Shown here: positions 1 through 8,521 of the stretch, piece by piece | How the letters are laid out: every line of letters starts with the position of its first letter | Position numbering within the stretch: position 1 is the first letter of the stretch | Assembly (NCBI GenBank): GCA_947496465.1 | Contig: CANMCX010000001.1 | Coordinates: 806,001 to 870,000 of the forward strand | DNA: 64,000 bases | Direction of reading: 5' to 3' | DNA from: Marinifilum_A sediminis | Lineage (GTDB): Bacteria; Bacteroidota; Bacteroidia; Bacteroidales; Marinifilaceae | Translations under genes and position numbers: made by a program | Notes under the pieces: generated by a model | The model's database searches: none | Told to the model about the DNA's origin: nothing | Seen by the model: the letters and a program-made list of their open reading frames with translations, nothing else

Positions 1-113
1 ATAGAAGTTTTAAGGCTTTTTTACTCGATTCTGAAGGAAACATTATCTACAAACAAAACAAGTTTGATCCTGAAATCTTAAAAACAGAGCTATCGAAACA
101 TCTTTCAAACTAG
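1..113 (+). CDS. C-terminal end of a thioredoxin-like (redoxin) protein, partial
   Basis: Only the last 36 codons are in the window, in frame from base 3 to the TAG at 111-113. The readable tail contains FLLDSEGNIIYKQNKFD, which resembles the last beta-hairpin and helix of AhpC/TlpA-type redoxins, where an aspartate-glycine turn follows the cis-proline strand. The active site lies upstream of the window, so the catalytic class cannot be judged. About 70 bases separate it from the next gene on the same strand. The family assignment is an inference from a short stretch. Confidence 0.45.
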   Translation, partial: RSFKAFLLDSEGNIIYKQNKFDPEILKTELSKHLSN

Positions 114-182
114 CTTAGCTTGATTTAAAATACGATTAACTATATTTATCACTTTGATAAAAAGTATTAAAAGAGATTCTAC

Positions 183-2405
183 ATGCCCGATAATTTACTG
201 AAAACCAAAGCTAATTTTGGCACCATGCCAGTTTTTTTAACTGCTATTTCCACCATCCTTGGAGCAATTTTATTCCTTCGATTCGGTTGGGCTGTAGGTA
301 ATGTTGGATTTATAGGTGTTATTGGCATCATTATTCTTGGTCATTTAATTACAATCCCAACAGCAATGGCAGTTGCCGAAATTGCCACTAACCAAAAAGT
401 ACTAGGAGGTGGAGCATATTACATAATATCTCGCTCGTTTGGATTAAATATTGGTGCTGCCATTGGTATCACTTTGTACCTTTCACAAGCCATATCCGTA
501 GCTTTTTATGTAATTGCATTTGCAGAAGCATTCGATCCAGCAATTCAATGGTTAGCTGATAATTATGGGATATTGATTTACGATAAACGAGCAATTAGTA
601 TCCCTACAATGACCATTCTTTCAGCTCTTTTTCTTTATCGAGGAGCCAATATGGGAATGAAAGCCTTATACGTTGTTGTTGCAACTTTAGGAGTTTCCTT
701 ATTTATGTTTTTTCTCGGGTCACCTGCTGATGCTCCTAAAGAAATTGTGTTGGATGCAACTATAGAAAATCCTAAAAGTTTCTTCTATGTATTTACTATT
801 GTTTTCCCTGCATTTACAGGTTTAGCCGCTGGATTGGGATTATCAGGCGATTTAAAAAATCCAAGAAAATCGATTCCTAGAGGTACCATTTGGGCTACCA
901 TTGGTGGATTGGTAATATACATCTGGGCTGCTTATAAATTTACAGTTTCTGCAAATCCGGAAGATCTGGCAAGTGATCAGTTGATCATGAGAAAAATTGC
1001 CATTTGGGGTCCAATTATTCCAATCGGTTTGGCTGCAGCCTCTTTATCCTCTGCTTTAGGATCGATAATGGTTGCTCCAAGAACTTTACAAGCCATTGGT
1101 TTAGATGATATTTTTCCTCAAAAAGGACTAAACAAATGGTTAAAATCGGAAAGCAAAAAAAATAATGAACCTATTAATGCTTCGGCAATATCAATTGCGA
1201 TTGCTTTTGTTTTTATAATTATTGGTGATGTAGACTTCGTTGCACAAATTATCTCTATGTTCTTCATGGTGACATATGGTGCAATCTGTATGATCTCATT
1301 CCTTGAGCATTTTGCTGCAGATCCTTCCTATCGACCAACATTCCGTTCGAAATGGTACTTGTCACTATTAGGAGCTCTACTTTCGTTTTGGATCATGTTC
1401 CAGATGAATATGTCTTATGCCATTTTGTCTTTATTGATAATGGGTGGAATTTATTACGGTTTTAATATCACGGCAAAAGAGCACAGAGGTCTAGCAAAAC
1501 TTTTCCGAGGCGTTGTTTTCCAATTAAGTCGTCACTTACAGATTTTTGCACAAAGAGCAGAAAAAGGTGATAGAGAATTAAGTTGGAGACCTTTTGCCAT
1601 TTGCATATCGCAGGATTCTTTCAAACGCAGATCAGCTTTTGATTTGTTGCGATGGATATCTTACAAATACGGTTTTGGCACCTACATTCATTTCCTTGAA
1701 GGATATTTGAATGAAGAGACCAATGCTGAATCGAAGAAGGTAATGAACAGGTTGATTAATCTAGCTTCAGGCAGTAAAAATCGTGTTTATTTGGATACAA
1801 TTATTAGTCCATCGATGACTTCAGCAATAGCTCAGGTAATGCAGTTGTCAGGAATATCAGGACACGGTTACAATACAATTCTTTTTGAGTTTTCGAGAAC
1901 ACAACCTGAAAGATTAAACTATGTAATTGACAATTACAAGCTGTTGGAATCAACACATTTTGATGTTTGTATTCTGAATACATCATACAAAGGATTTGGC
2001 TATCAAAAAGAAATTCATGTCTGGATTGGCGCCAATGATCTTGAAAATGCAAATCTGATGATTCTCCTAGCCTACATCATTCAAGGTCACCCTGATTGGA
2101 AAAAAGGAACTATTAAGATATTTGCAATTTACCCTGAAGATCAGTTGGAAAATCAAAAAGAGAAATTATTAGCTCTAATTAAATCTGGACGTTTGCCAAT
2201 TTCACCTAGTAATATTGAGTTGATAAATGCAAATTACGCCAATAAGAAGCAGGTAATCAAGCAAAACTCAATGGATGCCGATTTGAGTATCTTAGGTTTC
2301 AATCACGAAGATGTGGATGAAGAAGGTGTTAATTTATTCACTGGTTTTGAAGATATGGGAAATATTCTTTTCGTAAGTTCATACAAAGAAATTAATATCA
2401 AGTAA
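183..2405 (+). CDS. SLC12-like amino acid permease / cation-chloride cotransporter family protein
   Basis: A 740-residue integral membrane protein of the APC superfamily. Residues of about 15-435 form roughly twelve hydrophobic segments, starting with a glycine-rich first helix (FLTAISTILGAILFLRFGWA) typical of SLC12-type transporters. Residues of about 440-740 are a soluble, probably cytoplasmic domain, as in cation-chloride cotransporters. The likely role is secondary transport of ions or amino acids across the inner membrane; the substrate cannot be read from sequence. The TAA stop overlaps the ATG of the next gene by one base (TAATG), which suggests translational coupling. The ATG at 183 is the first in frame and directly precedes the hydrophobic region. 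Confidence 0.8.
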   Translation: MPDNLLKTKANFGTMPVFLTAISTILGAILFLRFGWAVGNVGFIGVIGIIILGHLITIPTAMAVAEIATNQKVLGGGAYYIISRSFGLNIGAAIGITLYLSQAISVAFYVIAFAEAFDPAIQWLADNYGILIYDKRAISIPTMTILSALFLYRGANMGMKALYVVVATLGVSLFMFFLGSPADAPKEIVLDATIENPKSFFYVFTIVFPAFTGLAAGLGLSGDLKNPRKSIPRGTIWATIGGLVIYIWAAYKFTVSANPEDLASDQLIMRKIAIWGPIIPIGLAAASLSSALGSIMVAPRTLQAIGLDDIFPQKGLNKWLKSESKKNNEPINASAISIAIAFVFIIIGDVDFVAQIISMFFMVTYGAICMISFLEHFAADPSYRPTFRSKWYLSLLGALLSFWIMFQMNMSYAILSLLIMGGIYYGFNITAKEHRGLAKLFRGVVFQLSRHLQIFAQRAEKGDRELSWRPFAICISQDSFKRRSAFDLLRWISYKYGFGTYIHFLEGYLNEETNAESKKVMNRLINLASGSKNRVYLDTIISPSMTSAIAQVMQLSGISGHGYNTILFEFSRTQPERLNYVIDNYKLLESTHFDVCILNTSYKGFGYQKEIHVWIGANDLENANLMILLAYIIQGHPDWKKGTIKIFAIYPEDQLENQKEKLLALIKSGRLPISPSNIELINANYANKKQVIKQNSMDADLSILGFNHEDVDEEGVNLFTGFEDMGNILFVSSYKEINIK

Positions 2406-3205
2406 TGGCTGATTTTATAACAGTAACCGATGATTTAGGACGTGAAATACAAATTCCATTTCCTCCGCAAAGAATAATTTCTGCGGTTCCTTCAACTACC
2501 GAATTTCTATTTGATTTGGAATTGGATGATAAAGTTATTTCACGTACCAGATTTTGTCGTTATCCTGAAAATAAAATTGAACGTTTACCGAATATTGGTG
2601 GGACTAAAAATCTACATGCCGATAAAATTAAATTACTAAATCCTGATTTGATTCTGGCAAACGAGGAAGAAAACAATAAAGCACAGATAGAAGCATTAAT
2701 GGAACTCTATCCGGTTTACGTTAGTAAAGTTCGAAATTTTGAAGATGCATTAAGCAATATTCTAAAGACAGGTAAAATTACGAATAGTGAACCAAAGGCA
2801 TTCGAAATCGCAAATAAGATTAGAGAAGAATTTTCGAAATTGCCAAAACGAGATCAAAAAATTAAAGTTTTATATCTGATTTGGAAAAACCCATACATGT
2901 GTGTTGCAAAAGATACTTTTATCAATTCGATGTTGGAAATGTGCGGGTTCGAGAATATTATAGAAGAATCAGATGAGCGTTACCCAATTCTGAACGAAGA
3001 ACAAATTAAAGATTTAAATCCAGAGCTTGTTCTTCTTTCATCGGAGCCATTTCCTTTTTCTGATGTTAATAAAGCAGAATTTCAGAAGATTTTACCAAAT
3101 GCTAAAATTGAATTAGTCGATGGTGAAATGTTCTCATGGTATGAATCGCATTTGCAGAAAGCAAGTAAATATTTTTCAAGTTTAATCAATAAAATTCAAT
3201 TGTAG
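2405..3205 (+). CDS. Helical-backbone metal/corrinoid-binding protein (BtuF/FhuD-like fold), no signal peptide
   Basis: 266 residues of the periplasmic-binding-protein 2 type used by iron-siderophore and cobalamin ABC importers. The N-terminus carries the usual DxxGR element (TVTDDLGREIQIP) and the PQRIISAVPSTTEFLFDL strand-helix, followed by LNPDLILA. There is no signal peptide or lipobox: the protein starts directly with the mature-type domain. No permease or ATPase gene is nearby. It is fused by start/stop overlap to the transporter upstream. Stand-alone signal-less members are known in Bacteroidota and are usually annotated as cobalamin-binding proteins; the ligand is not determined here. 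Family assignment is solid, function is open. Confidence 0.75.
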   Translation: MADFITVTDDLGREIQIPFPPQRIISAVPSTTEFLFDLELDDKVISRTRFCRYPENKIERLPNIGGTKNLHADKIKLLNPDLILANEEENNKAQIEALMELYPVYVSKVRNFEDALSNILKTGKITNSEPKAFEIANKIREEFSKLPKRDQKIKVLYLIWKNPYMCVAKDTFINSMLEMCGFENIIEESDERYPILNEEQIKDLNPELVLLSSEPFPFSDVNKAEFQKILPNAKIELVDGEMFSWYESHLQKASKYFSSLINKIQL

Positions 3206-3251
3206 TCAAGCTTAGATCGTTTTACTCGTGAGCCAATCCGATAATTCTTTC

Positions 3252-3259
3252 TATTTTTG
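3252..3259 (+). promoter_or_regulatory. Promoter -7 element of coaD
   Basis: TATTTTTG matches the Bacteroidota -7 consensus TAnnTTTG exactly, 25 bases before the coaD ATG. No clear TTTG at -33 was found. It overlaps the alternative TTG start at 3257, which argues for the ATG at 3284. Confidence 0.55.
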
Positions 3260-3283
3260 CTCTATACCAAAAAATACATTTTA

Positions 3284-3763
3284 ATGGAACGCGTTGCTAT
3301 TTTCCCGGGCTCTTTCGACCCATTTACTATTGGTCACGAATCTATTGTGACCCGGGCTTTGCCTTTATTCGACAAGATTATTATTGCCATAGGATACAAT
3401 TCGGAAAAAAGACAATTTTTCCCAGTTGAAAAAAGAGTACAGTGGATAAAAGAAGCATTCCACAACAATCCAAAAATTGAAGTTGAAACTTTCGGAGGAC
3501 TAACAGTTGAATACTGTCAGGCTAAAAAAGCTGGTTTTATTCTACGTGGATTAAGAACTGCTGCCGACTTTGAGTATGAGCGTGCAATAGCTCAAATCAA
3601 TAAGAAAATGGCTTACGATTTAGAATCTATCTTTCTTTTAACCACTCCTGAACATACTATGATTACCTCAACTATCGTTAGAGATATCATTCGTCATGGT
3701 GGTGATGCTTCACAATTTTTACCAGATGTAATCGATCCGGATGCCTATAAACTAAACCCATAA
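3284..3763 (+). CDS. coaD: Pantetheine-phosphate adenylyltransferase
   Basis: 159 residues, the usual length for CoaD, which transfers AMP from ATP to 4'-phosphopantetheine in the penultimate step of coenzyme A synthesis in the cytoplasm. The nucleotidyltransferase signature is FPGSFDPFTIGH (residues 7-18, with the T/HIGH motif at 15-18). The C-terminal ITSTIVRDI matches the ISSTxxR element. An upstream TTG at 3257 is in frame but lies inside the -7 box, so the ATG at 3284 is preferred. The next gene starts 4 bases after the stop. Confidence 0.95.
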   Translation: MERVAIFPGSFDPFTIGHESIVTRALPLFDKIIIAIGYNSEKRQFFPVEKRVQWIKEAFHNNPKIEVETFGGLTVEYCQAKKAGFILRGLRTAADFEYERAIAQINKKMAYDLESIFLLTTPEHTMITSTIVRDIIRHGGDASQFLPDVIDPDAYKLNP

Positions 3764-3767
3764 GTTC

Positions 3768-4904
3768 ATGTCACGATTAAGCAAAACAGTTTTAGTTCTA
3801 GCTATTGCAGTTGGTCTTTGGATGCTTTTAGCTCCAAAGTATTTACGCACCAGTTTAATTTATTGGTATGCAAATCTCGATGATTATACCATATTCGAAA
3901 ACAAAGAGGTTTCCGTTGAAAATGGAGCTGATTGGGCTGATGCCGATAACTATAACAAGCAGGAATTAGATCAGACCGATAGAGAATATCTGGAAAATCA
4001 CGAAACTGTTGCTTATCTGATTATTCAGGATGGGAAAGTACTATTTGAAGAATATTGGGATGGATATGGAACAGATTCTCATTCCAATATTTTCTCCGCT
4101 ACCAAAAGTATTGTAAGCCTTTTAATAGGAATTGCTATCGACGAAGGCAAAATTAAATCTGTTGATGAACCAATAGGCAATTATCTAACAGAATTTTCGA
4201 CCGACGAACGAGGTAAAATTACAATTAAAGAATTGCTGACCATGAGCTCAGGCTTAGATTGGAATGAGATCTACAGTAGTCCTACTTCGATTACCACCAA
4301 AGCCTACTATGGTAAAAATCTTCGTGAGGTTAGCACCGATCAGCAATTGATTGAAAAACCTGGCGTTCGCTTTAGATATCAGAGTGGAAACACGCAATTG
4401 TTGGCTTTTATTGTTGAAGAAGCTACAGGCGAAACCATTTCAAAGTATGCCGAAAGAAAACTTTGGAAACCAATGAACGCAGTTAAACCTGCTCTTTGGA
4501 GTGTAGATAAGAAAGATGGCGATGAGAAATCCTTTTGCTGTTTTAACACCAATGCTCGCGATGCTGCCCGATTTGGACAGTTGGTTTTAAACAAAGGACA
4601 GTGGAACGGACAACAATTGGTATCAGAAAATTACATTACTGATGCCACGCAAGCAGCAAGTTTCTTACTAAACGAAGAAAAATCGGCTGCTCTCGATTGC
4701 TACGGATATCAATATTGGGTGTTGCCTTATAAAGGAATGAATATCCCTTACATGAGAGGACATCGTGGTCAGTACATTTATGCTATTGCCGAAAAAAATG
4801 CTGTGGTAGTTCGTTTGGGAAAACAAAAAGACAAAGAGAAGCAAGGACAAATTACAATGGATATTCCAAAATATGTTGATATTGCCTTAAAGATTCTGAA
4901 ATAA
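3768..4904 (+). CDS. Serine hydrolase of the beta-lactamase / penicillin-binding class C family
   Basis: 378 residues with an N-terminal membrane segment (about 5-23), so probably anchored in the inner membrane or exported. The catalytic SxxK tetrad is SATK at 110-113. A YxS motif (YQSGN, Y204) takes the place of the class C YxN, and an HxG-type element (RGHRGQY) lies near residue 328. These are the three catalytic motifs of family S12 esterases, D-peptidases and AmpC-like enzymes. The substrate is not predictable. It begins 4 bases after coaD and is followed 22 bases later by the TlpA-like gene, so it may be co-transcribed with both. Confidence 0.85.
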   Translation: MSRLSKTVLVLAIAVGLWMLLAPKYLRTSLIYWYANLDDYTIFENKEVSVENGADWADADNYNKQELDQTDREYLENHETVAYLIIQDGKVLFEEYWDGYGTDSHSNIFSATKSIVSLLIGIAIDEGKIKSVDEPIGNYLTEFSTDERGKITIKELLTMSSGLDWNEIYSSPTSITTKAYYGKNLREVSTDQQLIEKPGVRFRYQSGNTQLLAFIVEEATGETISKYAERKLWKPMNAVKPALWSVDKKDGDEKSFCCFNTNARDAARFGQLVLNKGQWNGQQLVSENYITDATQAASFLLNEEKSAALDCYGYQYWVLPYKGMNIPYMRGHRGQYIYAIAEKNAVVVRLGKQKDKEKQGQITMDIPKYVDIALKILK

Positions 4905-4926
4905 TAAATCCATCTAATTCTACAGA

Positions 4927-6333
4927 ATGAAAGCATTTACTTTTCTATTGATAATATTGGCTTTTTCACTTCAAACAATGGCTGAAAAAGTAATAATTTC
5001 AGGTACGACTCCTTCTTATGCTGGAACCAATCTAAAAGTAAAATTTCATTCTGAATCCTTTACCTATAATGATCAACAATTAGCAGAATTTAAAGTTGAT
5101 GCTGATGGTAATTTCTCTTGCGAATTCGATTTGGATCAAACTCAGTTGGTATTTATCCCTTTAGGCATATACAAAGGATTTGTTTATCTGGAGCCAGGAA
5201 AGGAATATGAACTTAAGTTTCCTCCAAAACAAGAATTATCACCTGCTCAAAAACTAAATCCGTTTTTCGAAGCCGATGAGTTGATGTTAGGTGTTGCGAA
5301 TGCGGATTCTGAAGAATTGAATCTTATGATTCGCAAGCTGGATGACAAGATGGATTCTTTTATCAATCAGAACTTTCACAAAATTTATCGAAAAAAAGAG
5401 AAATCCATTGGAAATGATTTTTCTAAAGAATTAAATAACGATTATAAATCAACTGAGAATACCTTTTTTAAAGAATATTTGAAATATCGATTGGGATTTT
5501 TAGAATTCCTTGCTTATCCGAATTCCTTCCTGAAAATTGAAGAAAAATACTTTTTAGATCAGGAACTTCAACTGAAGAATCCTGCCTATGTAAGTTTGTA
5601 CAAAAAGCAATATGGTAATTTCTTGAACGGATATTTCAAGCAAAAAGAGTCAGCCAATTTATCTGCTGCATTCAAATCCGAAACTACATTCAAAGCACTT
5701 ACAGCTTTAATGAAAAAGTATCCTGCCTATCAGAATTCTCAATTGAGAAACATGATAATTGCTAGCTCGATATTTGATTCTTATACCCGAAAATTTATAA
5801 GCAAAGGGAAAACACTTTCAATATTAAAAGATCTCAAGCAAAACACACAAAACTCTTACAATAAGAATTTGAGTTCAAATTATATTGCAAAAATAACTCA
5901 TCTGCAAAAGAATTATCCTGCTCCCAATTTTACAATTGGAGATCACTCTTTGGCTAATTACAAGGGGAAATATCTGTATTTAAATTTTTGTAACACTCAA
6001 TCTTATCCTTGTGTACAAGATTTTAAAGAAATTGAAAAACTGAAACAGCAATTTGGTCAGCACATTGAGTTCTTAAGTATTGCTTGCAATTGGAATGAAA
6101 ACACTGTATTGGATTTTCTTCAAAAGAATGCTTATTCGTGGCCAATAGTTCCTATTGGAGATCAGCACCAATTAATTCACCAGTACAAGGTTAAAGCATT
6201 TCCTAGTTATGTTCTAATCGACCCAAGTGGAAATATTGCAAAAGCTCCTGCTGCTGGTCCAAAAGAAAATATCCGCATGGAGTTTATTAAAATTGCGAGA
6301 GATGCTGCAAGGAAATCGTATAACAAACAATAA
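4927..6333 (+). CDS. Secreted TlpA-like thioredoxin-fold protein with altered active site
   Basis: 468 residues with a signal peptide (1-19). Residues of about 20-100 look like the N-terminal beta-sandwich common in Bacteroidota TlpA-like proteins, 100-325 form a helical spacer, and 330-468 are the thioredoxin fold. The cis-proline loop is conserved (AFPSYVLIDPSG, P426). At the redox centre the expected WCxxC reads S359-Y-P-C362: the nucleophilic first cysteine is replaced and the second is kept. Another cysteine, C355, sits four residues before. Classical dithiol reductase activity is therefore doubtful. It may be structural, a one-cysteine enzyme, or may use C355. Followed by a strong terminator. 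Confidence 0.75.
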   Translation: MKAFTFLLIILAFSLQTMAEKVIISGTTPSYAGTNLKVKFHSESFTYNDQQLAEFKVDADGNFSCEFDLDQTQLVFIPLGIYKGFVYLEPGKEYELKFPPKQELSPAQKLNPFFEADELMLGVANADSEELNLMIRKLDDKMDSFINQNFHKIYRKKEKSIGNDFSKELNNDYKSTENTFFKEYLKYRLGFLEFLAYPNSFLKIEEKYFLDQELQLKNPAYVSLYKKQYGNFLNGYFKQKESANLSAAFKSETTFKALTALMKKYPAYQNSQLRNMIIASSIFDSYTRKFISKGKTLSILKDLKQNTQNSYNKNLSSNYIAKITHLQKNYPAPNFTIGDHSLANYKGKYLYLNFCNTQSYPCVQDFKEIEKLKQQFGQHIEFLSIACNWNENTVLDFLQKNAYSWPIVPIGDQHQLIHQYKVKAFPSYVLIDPSGNIAKAPAAGPKENIRMEFIKIARDAARKSYNKQ

Positions 6334-6334
6334 A

Positions 6335-6366
6335 AAAACCACCAACTGTAATTATGTGGTGGTTTT
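6335..6366. terminator. Bidirectional rho-independent terminator
   Basis: Stem AAAACCACCA (6335-6344) pairs perfectly with TGGTGGTTTT (6357-6366). It lies between the convergent TlpA-like and OsmC genes and can serve both. Confidence 0.8.
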
Positions 6367-6380
6367 AATTTCATTATCAA

Positions 6381-6836
6381 TTAAGAAACAACTAATTTTT
6401 TAGATTTTAATTTTAACTCTACAGGAGTTATATTTCTCAAATTATCAGATACAGGGCATCTATCTTCAATAGCTTCCAACCATTTTGCTAGTTCCTCTTC
6501 GGTTGCATCACAATCAGGCTCAATTACCACCTGAATCCCTTTATAACCTGCTCTATCATCATATGATGTTCCAAACAAACGATTCGGATTCAATTCTCCT
6601 GCCATTTTAATTTTTACCGATCGTAATTCAATGTTCATTTCCTTTGCAATTACGTGAGCCATTACATTAATACAACCACAGAAAGCAGCTAAAATATATT
6701 CTACCGGATTTGCTCCTTCATTTGTTCCTCCCAAATCCGCCGGTTCATCAATTACAATTTCAAAACCTCTTGCTTTAACAATTGTTTTGGTTGGATTTTC
6801 GCTATGTGCCTTTACTCTAAATTTTAAATCTGACAT
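6381..6836 (-). CDS. OsmC/Ohr family protein
   Basis: 151 residues of the OsmC fold, small cytoplasmic thiol peroxidases that reduce organic hydroperoxides or related compounds. The two redox cysteine regions are present: AAFCGCINVMAHV (C53 and C55) and DRCPVSDNL (C127), with C127 in the family's CPV context. Divergent from a Crp/Fnr regulator with a 154-base shared upstream region, so control by that regulator is plausible. Which OsmC subgroup it belongs to is not decided. Confidence 0.88.
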   Translation of the reverse strand: MSDLKFRVKAHSENPTKTIVKARGFEIVIDEPADLGGTNEGANPVEYILAAFCGCINVMAHVIAKEMNIELRSVKIKMAGELNPNRLFGTSYDDRAGYKGIQVVIEPDCDATEEELAKWLEAIEDRCPVSDNLRNITPVELKLKSKKLVVS

Positions 6837-6929
6837 TTTATTATAATTTTTGGTTGCTGAATTAATTTACCATTTAAAAATGCGGTGTCTTAATCAACTA
6901 TAAAACTATTAACCGAAGTATAGATTCAC

Positions 6930-6937
6930 TATATTTG
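6930..6937 (+). promoter_or_regulatory. Promoter -7 element of the Crp/Fnr gene
   Basis: TATATTTG matches TAnnTTTG exactly, 53 bases before the start codon. The -33 region shows no TTTG, which is what one expects of an activator-dependent promoter, though that is inference. Confidence 0.45.
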
Positions 6938-6953
6938 GTGTAATTTAACAGCA

Positions 6954-6968
6954 AGATTGTAACAATCT
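6954..6968. promoter_or_regulatory. Palindromic operator candidate in the Crp/Fnr leader
   Basis: AGATTGT-A-ACAATCT is a perfect 7-base inverted repeat around one base. It lies between the -7 element and the start codon of the regulator, a position that would allow autorepression. No binding protein is established. Confidence 0.4.
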
Positions 6969-6990
6969 ATAAATCAAATCTGTTCCTAAA

Positions 6991-7689
6991 ATGAATTTAG
7001 AATATCAAATTGAGAGGTATCAAACCGATGCTGAGCTAATTAGTGCTGATGACTGTTTTAATGCCCTCACTTCTGATCAAAAAAGAATAGTGGAAAATTC
7101 CACCACCTTACTTCATTTTGCTAAAGGCGAAACAATCATCAAACAAGGATTTGTAGCATCTCACATTCTTTATATTGAAAAAGGACTCGCCAAATTAGAT
7201 GTCACCAATGATTCGAAAATATCAACAATAAAATTACTAAGTGACGGAGCCTTTATAGGAATTGTTTGCAGTTTTGCCTGCAAAAGTCTCGATTTTTCTG
7301 CTGTTGCTTTAGAAGATACTACCATCCAAATGATCAATATGGATATCTTTTTAAGTCTTATTAAAGAAAATGGTGAATTTGCACTTAAATTAATCCGTCA
7401 TATGTCATCAAATACCAATAGCATGGTGCACAGAACAAGCAGATTATCTGATAAAAATGTTGAAGGTTCACTGGCTATAATTATACAGGAATTTAGTGAA
7501 ATATACTCCAGCGACAGCTTTACTTTACCGGTTACACGTGTAGGTCTTGCATCTCTGGCTGGTTGTTCAAAGGAGAGTGCAATACACACACTGGCTAAAT
7601 TCCATACCGATGGAATCATAGAACTGAAGGATAAAAACATTACCATACTTAAACCAGAAAGTCTGGACCTTATTATTAAAAATGGTTAA
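6991..7689 (+). CDS. Crp/Fnr family transcriptional regulator
   Basis: 232 residues. Residues of about 30-150 are a cyclic-nucleotide-binding-type beta-roll (sensor domain, with KGETIIKQG and LYIEKGLAKL), followed by a dimerisation helix. Residues of about 170-215 hold a winged helix-turn-helix of the Crp type (LASLAGCSKESAIHTLAKF). The N-terminal cysteine cluster of Fnr is absent: only one cysteine lies near the N-terminus, so an oxygen-labile Fe-S cluster of the Fnr sort is unlikely. The ligand is unknown. Divergent from osmC, which suggests a role in oxidative or nitrosative stress, by context only. Confidence 0.85.
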   Translation: MNLEYQIERYQTDAELISADDCFNALTSDQKRIVENSTTLLHFAKGETIIKQGFVASHILYIEKGLAKLDVTNDSKISTIKLLSDGAFIGIVCSFACKSLDFSAVALEDTTIQMINMDIFLSLIKENGEFALKLIRHMSSNTNSMVHRTSRLSDKNVEGSLAIIIQEFSEIYSSDSFTLPVTRVGLASLAGCSKESAIHTLAKFHTDGIIELKDKNITILKPESLDLIIKNG

Positions 7690-7836
7690 TCTTAATCACG
7701 AATTAATCCAATTCTCGGTCACCTTTTCAAAAGGTAAAGCATATAATAAATACAAAGTATTTATTACGGAGCAGTTTCCAATAAAACGTATAATTCCTTT
7801 TTGAAAATATTAATATGTATGAGCAAATAAGGAAAG

Positions 7837-8430
7837 TTAAATAATTACTTCAAGAATCGAAGCATAAGTATTGCTTCTGAATTCTTCTAAATTATCTTGA
7901 GAAAGCCACTTTGCTTCCTGAATATCTTCTTCTGTTTGTGGCACCAATTCTTCTAAGCCTGAGTAACTCATTTCGTACCAGTAAGTTCTTTTCAATACAA
8001 ACTTCCCTTTCATCCAATAGGTATGATAGGTCGAATTTACTTCCTTTACGATCTCAACTCCTGAAATACCACACTCCTCTTCCACCTCGCGTACGGCAGC
8101 TTCGCGAACTGATTCTCCTTTTTCCACCTTTCCTTTCGGCAAATCCCATTTATCCAATCGGTAAATGGCTAAAATTTGTGCGTTGGAATTGTACACCACA
8201 CCTCCAGCAGCTTCAATGTATTTAAAACAGGACTTAAAGTGATTATAAAGTTCATTCAAATCATCAGCTACAATAAAAATAGCCTCCTTACTTTCATCTT
8301 CATCAAACTGTAAAATCAAACCTTCCAGAGATTCTCCCTCGGTCCAGGCATATACCATACCTTCAAAATTCGAACTTTCACTTTTATCCCCTAAAAAAAT
8401 CGATCGATCTTTAAAAAATACTTTATACAT
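7837..8430 (-). CDS. NUDIX hydrolase
   Basis: 197 residues from the preferred ATG at 8430 (MYKVFFKDRSIFL, the usual beginning in Bacteroidota members). A longer frame starting at 8514 would reach almost to the pyrE start codon and add a basic tail. The C-terminal half carries the complete NUDIX box: GKVEKGESVREAAVREVEEE followed by CGI, i.e. Gx5Ex7REVxEExGI, which binds the metal and pyrophosphate. The N-terminal 70 residues form a separate small domain. Substrate unknown. Divergent from pyrE with 91 bases between the starts. Confidence 0.88.
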   Translation of the reverse strand: MYKVFFKDRSIFLGDKSESSNFEGMVYAWTEGESLEGLILQFDEDESKEAIFIVADDLNELYNHFKSCFKYIEAAGGVVYNSNAQILAIYRLDKWDLPKGKVEKGESVREAAVREVEEECGISGVEIVKEVNSTYHTYWMKGKFVLKRTYWYEMSYSGLEELVPQTEEDIQEAKWLSQDNLEEFRSNTYASILEVII

Positions 8431-8521
8431 TTGCGGTAGATTTTTAAAACGTGTCGGAATATACAATTGCTTGAATTTCCGCTTTTTGAATTTACGAACA
8501 ATCCATAAATCCATTGAAAGA

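Noticed and set aside
3257..3283. Longer coaD reading frame from a TTG
   Set aside because: The TTG lies inside the -7 promoter element, and the CoaD family begins at the ATG at 3284.
4379..4850. Leftward open frames inside the serine hydrolase gene
   Set aside because: They are antisense to a well-supported gene and show no domain or biased composition of their own.
6991..7689. Assignment of the Crp/Fnr protein as a true Fnr
   Set aside because: The N-terminal cysteine cluster for an Fe-S cluster is absent.
7721..7735. ACCTTTT-C-AAAAGGT palindrome as a terminator
   Set aside because: Perfect 7-base arms but no T-run and only a one-base centre, which cannot form a stable loop; a protein site is possible but unsupported.
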